A stretch of DNA of 11,515 nt from Treponema sp. UBA1747 (GTDB taxonomy: Bacteria; Spirochaetota; Spirochaetia; Treponematales; Treponemataceae), in assembly GCA_002315375.1 (NCBI GenBank), contig DCHR01000015.1, positions 1-11,515 of the forward strand, written 5' to 3'. The stretch's first letter is position 1. Every line of letters starts with the position of its first letter. The notes beneath the pieces were generated by a model, which was not told the origin of the DNA, searched no databases, and was given only the letters and a program-made list of their open reading frames with translations. Shown in pieces: positions 8,596 to 11,515 of this stretch. The translations under genes and the position numbers were made by a program.

Positions 8596-9390
8596 TTAGC
8601 TTAAAAGCATTCTGTCGTTGGCACCTTCGTTTCCGTTGATGATGCTGAATTTTGCCAGAAGGTCAGCAACAGTAAGGTTTTTCTTTTCTTCGCCGCGGAC
8701 ATCGTAAACAACCTGCCCGTCCTTCATCATAATCAGTCTGTTTCCGTAACGGATGGCATCGTTCATATTATGGGTAATCATGAAGGTTGTCAGATTATCC
8801 TGTTTTACGAATTCTTCTGTAAGCTCCAGAACTTTTTTTGCAGTTTTAGGGTCCAGGGCTGCAGTGTGTTCATCCAGAAGCAGAAGCTTTGGTTTCTGGA
8901 GAGTTGCCATAAGCAGAGTAATTGCCTGGCGCTGTCCGCCTGAAAGAAGTCCAACTTTTGAATGAACACGGGTTTCAAGTCCCAGATCCAGAAGCTTCAG
9001 TTTTTCAATGTAATCCTGTTTTTCAGTGTTTTTGATATACCAGCTCAGACCGCGTTTCTTTCCGCGGCGGTAAGCCATGGCAAGGTTTTCTTCAATTTCC
9101 ATATTTGCGGCAGTTCCCATCATAGGATCCTGGAAAACACGCCCCAGATATTTTGCACGCTTGTATTCAGGAAGATTGGTAATGTCTTCTCCGTCCAGAA
9201 CAATGGAACCACTGTCGGCCATGTGAACCCCTGAAATCAGGTTCAGGAGAGTTGATTTACCGGCTCCGTTACCGCCAATAACAGTGATAAAGTCGCCGTC
9301 TTCAATTTCCAGATCAATTCCGCGGATTGCTTTCTTTTCTGTAATGGTTCCCGGATTGAAGGTTTTTGTGATGTTTGTCAGTTTAAGCAT
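8596..9390 (-). CDS. ABC transporter ATP-binding protein (COG1101-like, amino-acid or unknown substrate importer)
   Basis: This 264-residue nucleotide-binding subunit powers import through the permease encoded just upstream. All the ATPase motifs are intact: Walker A GGNGAGKST (residues 39-47), Q-loop VFQDP (Q87), signature LSGGQRQ (149-155), Walker B and D-loop LLLLDEHTAALD (169-180, catalytic E174) and the switch histidine in ITHN (H207). His rather than Pro after the catalytic Glu (DEHTAALD) is, from memory, typical of the COG1101 group paired with COG2984 binding proteins. The ATG at 9390 is chosen because GGAGG (9402-9398) lies 7 nt before it. The in-frame TTG at 9396 would sit one base after that site and is not credible. 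The gene follows the permease stop by 12 bp, so translation is probably coupled. It is the last gene of the operon. The protein is cytoplasmic, attached to the inner membrane face. Confidence 0.93.
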   Translation of the reverse strand: MLKLTNITKTFNPGTITEKKAIRGIDLEIEDGDFITVIGGNGAGKSTLLNLISGVHMADSGSIVLDGEDITNLPEYKRAKYLGRVFQDPMMGTAANMEIEENLAMAYRRGKKRGLSWYIKNTEKQDYIEKLKLLDLGLETRVHSKVGLLSGGQRQAITLLMATLQKPKLLLLDEHTAALDPKTAKKVLELTEEFVKQDNLTTFMITHNMNDAIRYGNRLIMMKDGQVVYDVRGEEKKNLTVADLLAKFSIINGNEGANDRMLLS

Positions 9391-9397
9391 TTTCAAT

Positions 9398-9404
9398 CCT
9401 CCTT
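9398..9404 (-). promoter_or_regulatory. Shine-Dalgarno of the ATPase gene overlapping the permease stop codon
   Basis: On the minus strand the sequence AAGGAGG uses the last two bases of the permease stop TAA (9405-9403). It sits 7 nt upstream of the ATG at 9390. Ribosomes ending on the permease would be placed to restart on the ATPase gene. This site decides the start codon of that gene. Confidence 0.85.
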
Positions 9405-10395
9405 ATTTGTTTTCGCCAAGTTTACCGGCTTCATTGTCTGCCGGCTTTTCAATTACATTTGAATGGCGGGTATTTTCATCGTCATTCACCGCTACTCCAA
9501 TCTTCTTTTTGAAAAGTTTTGATTTAAATGTTGGAACAGAAAGGGCGATTGCAACGATAAGGGCTGTAAGCAGCTTAAGGTCTGTTGATTTAAGGCCCAG
9601 CTGAAGAACAACTGCAATTACGATGCGGTAAAGAATAGAACCAAGAACTACGGAAATCAGTGTATACCAGAGTCCGAAGCGTTTTCCGAAAATAACTTCT
9701 CCGATGATAATGGAAGCAAGTCCGATAACGATTGTACCAACACCCATCTGAACGTCGGCGTATCCCTGGCTCTGTGCAACCATGGCACCTGAAAGGGCAA
9801 CCAGACCGTTGCTGATGCCCAGACCCATAATTTTCATTGTATCTGTATTCACACCTAAGGCGCGAACCATTTTTTCATTGTTACCTGTGGCGCGGAGAGA
9901 AGCACCGATTTCGGTTCCCAGGAACCAGTACATAATGGCTATAAGAATGCCCACAAAAACAACCCCGATAATAAGGGATGAAGTTGTAACAGTCATTTTT
10001 GTGTTTTTGAAAAGTCCCGAAAACATCTTCATGGCTGTTTTTGTTCCCAGCAGAGGAATATTTGCCTTGTTTCCCATAATACGGATGTTTACTGAATAAA
10101 GGGCAATCTGTGTAAGAATTGAAGCCAGAAGAACGTGGATTTTGAGTTTTGTTGTCATAAAGCCTGTACAAAGGCCGGTCAGAATTCCTACAGCGAAAGC
10201 AAAAATCAGAGTCAGGTAAGGATTCATTCCTTTTGTAAGAAGAACAGCGCAGATAGCACCACCTGTAGCAAAGCTTCCGTCGACTGTAAGGTCAGCAATA
10301 TCAAGAATTCTGAAAGTAAGAAAAACACCAAGTGTCATAATTCCCCAGAGAACACCCTGTGAAATGGCACCCTGAATGGCTAGTAAAATGCCCAT
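9403..10395 (-). CDS. ABC transporter permease (BPD_transp_2 family, COG4120-like)
   Basis: This 330-residue polytopic inner-membrane subunit forms the channel of the importer. Hydrophobic segments are visible at about residues 5-30, 45-78, 86-104, 138-160, 191-207, 217-233, 242-265 and 272-289. The cytoplasmic coupling loop that contacts the ATPase is probably GASLRATGNNEKMVRALGVN (residues 164-183), which has the Gly/Arg/Asn pattern of the branched-chain amino acid and ribose permease superfamily. The 'LTVDGSFATGGA' segment near residues 36-47 is also typical. The tail from residue 291 (KSKLFKKK, then a charged hydrophilic stretch to GENK) is soluble, somewhat long for the family, and of unknown role. 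The start ATG at 10395 has AGGA (10406-10403) 7 nt upstream. The gene lies 76 bp after the binding-protein gene, separated by a hairpin, and 12 bp before the ATPase gene. Confidence 0.93.
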   Translation of the reverse strand: MGILLAIQGAISQGVLWGIMTLGVFLTFRILDIADLTVDGSFATGGAICAVLLTKGMNPYLTLIFAFAVGILTGLCTGFMTTKLKIHVLLASILTQIALYSVNIRIMGNKANIPLLGTKTAMKMFSGLFKNTKMTVTTSSLIIGVVFVGILIAIMYWFLGTEIGASLRATGNNEKMVRALGVNTDTMKIMGLGISNGLVALSGAMVAQSQGYADVQMGVGTIVIGLASIIIGEVIFGKRFGLWYTLISVVLGSILYRIVIAVVLQLGLKSTDLKLLTALIVAIALSVPTFKSKLFKKKIGVAVNDDENTRHSNVIEKPADNEAGKLGENK

Positions 10396-10425
10396 AAAAA
10401 AATCCTAATTTTGTAATTTGTATGT

Positions 10426-10463
10426 ACAAAAGCCTTGAAAAACACGTTTTTCAAGGCTTTTGT
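10426..10463 (-). terminator. Intra-operon 18-bp hairpin between binding-protein and permease genes
   Basis: ACAAAAGCCTTGAAAAAC (10426-10443) is exactly complementary to 10446-10463, leaving a nominal 2-nt gap that in practice gives a 4-nt loop. On the minus strand it starts 8 nt after the binding-protein stop codon. It is followed only by an interrupted U-run (TTTTGTACAT), so it is probably a leaky terminator or an mRNA 3'-end stabiliser rather than a full stop. Such elements commonly let a periplasmic binding protein be made in excess over its membrane subunits. There is no obvious new promoter in the 76-bp gap, so the permease and ATPase are probably expressed by read-through. Confidence 0.8.
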
Positions 10464-10471
10464 GTAGTTTT

Positions 10472-11419
10472 TTAGTCTCTTGGAACTTTTACTCCAATTG
10501 CTTTTTCTGTTTCTTCATTTACATAAAGATCACATGAAGTCAGGTATTCAATTGGCATGTCTGCAGGTTTTGCTTCACCTTTCAGGATGCGAACAGCCAT
10601 AGCAGCTGTCTGTTTTCCAAGTTCGTAGTAGTTCAGGCCGTATGTTGCCAGACCACCCTGATTAACCATTCCTTCTTCTCCACAGAACATAGGGAGTTTT
10701 GCAGGAGTAGCAATCTGTCCAACTGTTGCCATACCGGCAGCAATCATATTGTCTGTTGGAGAGTAGAGAGCATCAACTTTACCGATTGCAGACTGAACAA
10801 CCTGCTGGATTTCGTTTGAAGAAGATACTGTGAAATCGATGCATTTCAGCCCCAGTTTGTCACATTCAGCTTTTGCCAGTGCAATCTGGAAGAAAGAGTT
10901 CTGTTCATTTGAACAGTAAAGCATACCAACTGTTTTTGCATTTGGAAGAGTTTTCTTCAGAAGCTGCATCTGAGCTGCACATGGTGTAAGGTCAGATGTA
11001 CCTGTTACGTTTCCGCCAGGTGCTGCGTTTGAAGCAACCAGTTTTGCAGATTCAGGGTCTGTAACAGAAGAAATAAGGATAGGGATATCCTGTGTCAGGT
11101 TTGCAACAGCCTGAGCAGCTGGAGTTGCGATAGCGAAAATCATGTCATCGCGGTCATTTACGAATTTCTGGGCGATGGTAACACAGTTTGCCTGTTCACC
11201 CTGAGCATTCTGATAGTCAATTTTGATGTTTTTACCGTCTACGTAACCTGCAGCTGCAAGTCCGTCAACGAAACCTTTGTAGTTTGCATCCAGAGCAGGG
11301 TGTTCAACCAGCTGGATAACACCAATTTTAATAAGTTTTGCTTTCTTTGCTTTTTTTGGTGCTGCGAAAGCAATTGTTGCAGTCAAAAGGGCGGCTGCAA
11401 GTAACAGTAATTTTTTCAT
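10472..11419 (-). CDS. Periplasmic substrate-binding protein (ABC_sub_bind family, COG2984/TrpX-like)
   Basis: This 315-residue protein captures the ligand and delivers it to the permease. Residues 1-19 form a signal peptide: MKK, a hydrophobic core, then AFA before the predicted cut. There is no lipobox cysteine, so the mature protein should be soluble in the periplasm. A short Lys/Ala linker (KKAKKAK, 22-28) leads into the first strand KIGVIQLVEHPALD, which is characteristic of the PF04392 family. Other family features are the 'FAIATPAAQAVANLT' segment (95-109), PGGNVTGTSDLTP (135-147), 'LPNAKTVGMLYCSNEQNS' (158-175) and 'YSPTDNMIAAGM' (219-230). The start at 11419 is set by AGGAG (11431-11427) 7 nt upstream and by the signal peptide. 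The frame stays open upstream to a TTG at 11503, but that lies in the promoter. Relatives bind tryptophan or other aromatic amino acids; the ligand here is not proven. Confidence 0.93.
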   Translation of the reverse strand: MKKLLLLAAALLTATIAFAAPKKAKKAKLIKIGVIQLVEHPALDANYKGFVDGLAAAGYVDGKNIKIDYQNAQGEQANCVTIAQKFVNDRDDMIFAIATPAAQAVANLTQDIPILISSVTDPESAKLVASNAAPGGNVTGTSDLTPCAAQMQLLKKTLPNAKTVGMLYCSNEQNSFFQIALAKAECDKLGLKCIDFTVSSSNEIQQVVQSAIGKVDALYSPTDNMIAAGMATVGQIATPAKLPMFCGEEGMVNQGGLATYGLNYYELGKQTAAMAVRILKGEAKPADMPIEYLTSCDLYVNEETEKAIGVKVPRD

Positions 11420-11426
11420 TTTGAAT

Positions 11427-11431
11427 CTCCT
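11427..11431 (-). promoter_or_regulatory. Shine-Dalgarno of the binding-protein gene
   Basis: AGGAG on the minus strand lies 7 nt before the ATG at 11419. It fixes the start at the signal peptide methionine rather than at the in-frame TTG 28 codons upstream. Confidence 0.85.
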
Positions 11432-11456
11432 CTTTATACCAAAAAATGAATAAATA

Positions 11457-11486
11457 ATTATAAAGCAATATGAATAATTTTGGCAA
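11457..11486 (-). promoter_or_regulatory. Sigma70-type promoter of the transporter operon
   Basis: On the minus strand the -35 box TTGCCA (11486-11481, 5 of 6 consensus) is separated by 18 nt from a perfect -10 box TATAAT (11462-11457). Transcription would start near 11450 and leave a leader of about 30 nt carrying only the Shine-Dalgarno site. That is too short for a riboswitch or T-box. Regulation, if any, would have to act at the promoter or through the downstream hairpin. The surrounding DNA is strongly A/T-rich, which raises the chance of a fortuitous match, but the spacing and position are right. Confidence 0.75.
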
Positions 11487-11515
11487 TTTAAGGATTGTGT
11501 CAAATTTAGTTCGCA

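Noticed and set aside
8962..9234. Plus-strand open frame antisense to the ATPase gene
   Set aside because: It is a shadow of a strongly conserved gene with intact ATPase motifs. The same applies to the other plus-strand frames across the permease.
11420..11450. Riboswitch or T-box leader for the transporter operon
   Set aside because: The predicted leader is about 30 nt, A/T-rich and without any inverted repeat, so it cannot hold a sensing domain and an expression platform.
11420..11503. N-terminal extension of the binding protein to a TTG at 11503
   Set aside because: The extension would run through the -10 and -35 boxes. It also puts 28 residues in front of a classical signal peptide that has its own well-spaced Shine-Dalgarno site.
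11480..11503. Alternative promoter using the perfect TTGACA at 11503-11498
   Set aside because: The hexamers 17 to 18 nt downstream (AAATTA, AATTAT) are poor -10 boxes, while the TTGCCA/TATAAT pair further down is much better. A weak tandem promoter cannot be excluded.
1..11515. CRISPR array, toxin-antitoxin, phage or defence system
   Set aside because: There are no regularly spaced DNA repeats, no small gene pairs and no nuclease, reverse transcriptase or recombinase motifs in any credible frame.

Overview
The window looks like chromosomal DNA from a diderm bacterium of moderate to low GC, most plausibly a gut, rumen or oral Treponema-type spirochaete. Three things point that way. The substrate-binding protein of the transporter has a signal-peptidase-I type signal with no lipobox, so it is a free periplasmic protein, unlike its lipoprotein counterparts in Gram-positives. 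A giant Ig-like repeat protein is present. A GC-rich palindromic intergenic element also resembles, from memory, elements scattered through treponeme genomes. The genus assignment is inference.

Region 1 (positions 3-8414, + strand) is one uninterrupted reading frame of 2803 visible codons. It is open at its 5' end, so the true start lies outside the window. The first part (to about 5160) is a chain of about eleven divergent bacterial Ig-like modules. These are marked by recurring 'D-x-x-x-P' entry motifs, an early 'D-x-x-S-G-[LIV]' loop and an 'A-x-D-x-x-G-N' exit motif. A TIG/IPT-like segment follows (about 5166-5520). The last third (about 5720-8411) carries recurring blade-like motifs that suggest a beta-propeller with a large insertion. 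The product would exceed 300 kDa and is most likely an exported or surface protein of unknown function.

Region 2 (8415-8595) is the gap between convergent genes. It holds a perfect 18-bp inverted repeat with T-tracts on both sides, which could be a bidirectional terminator. Next to it is a 92-bp block with about 71% G+C and nested palindromes.

Region 3 (8596-11486, - strand) is a complete ABC importer operon in the order substrate-binding protein, permease, ATPase. It is driven by a clear sigma70-type promoter at 11486-11457. Each gene has a Shine-Dalgarno sequence exactly 7 nt from its start. A perfect 18-bp hairpin lies between the binding-protein gene and the permease gene and probably sets a higher yield of binding protein. 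The three proteins match the set COG2984/COG4120/COG1101, some of whose members import tryptophan or other aromatic amino acids. The substrate here cannot be fixed from sequence.

I see no tRNA, rRNA, CRISPR array, insertion sequence, riboswitch or defence system. The least understood object in the window is the giant protein.
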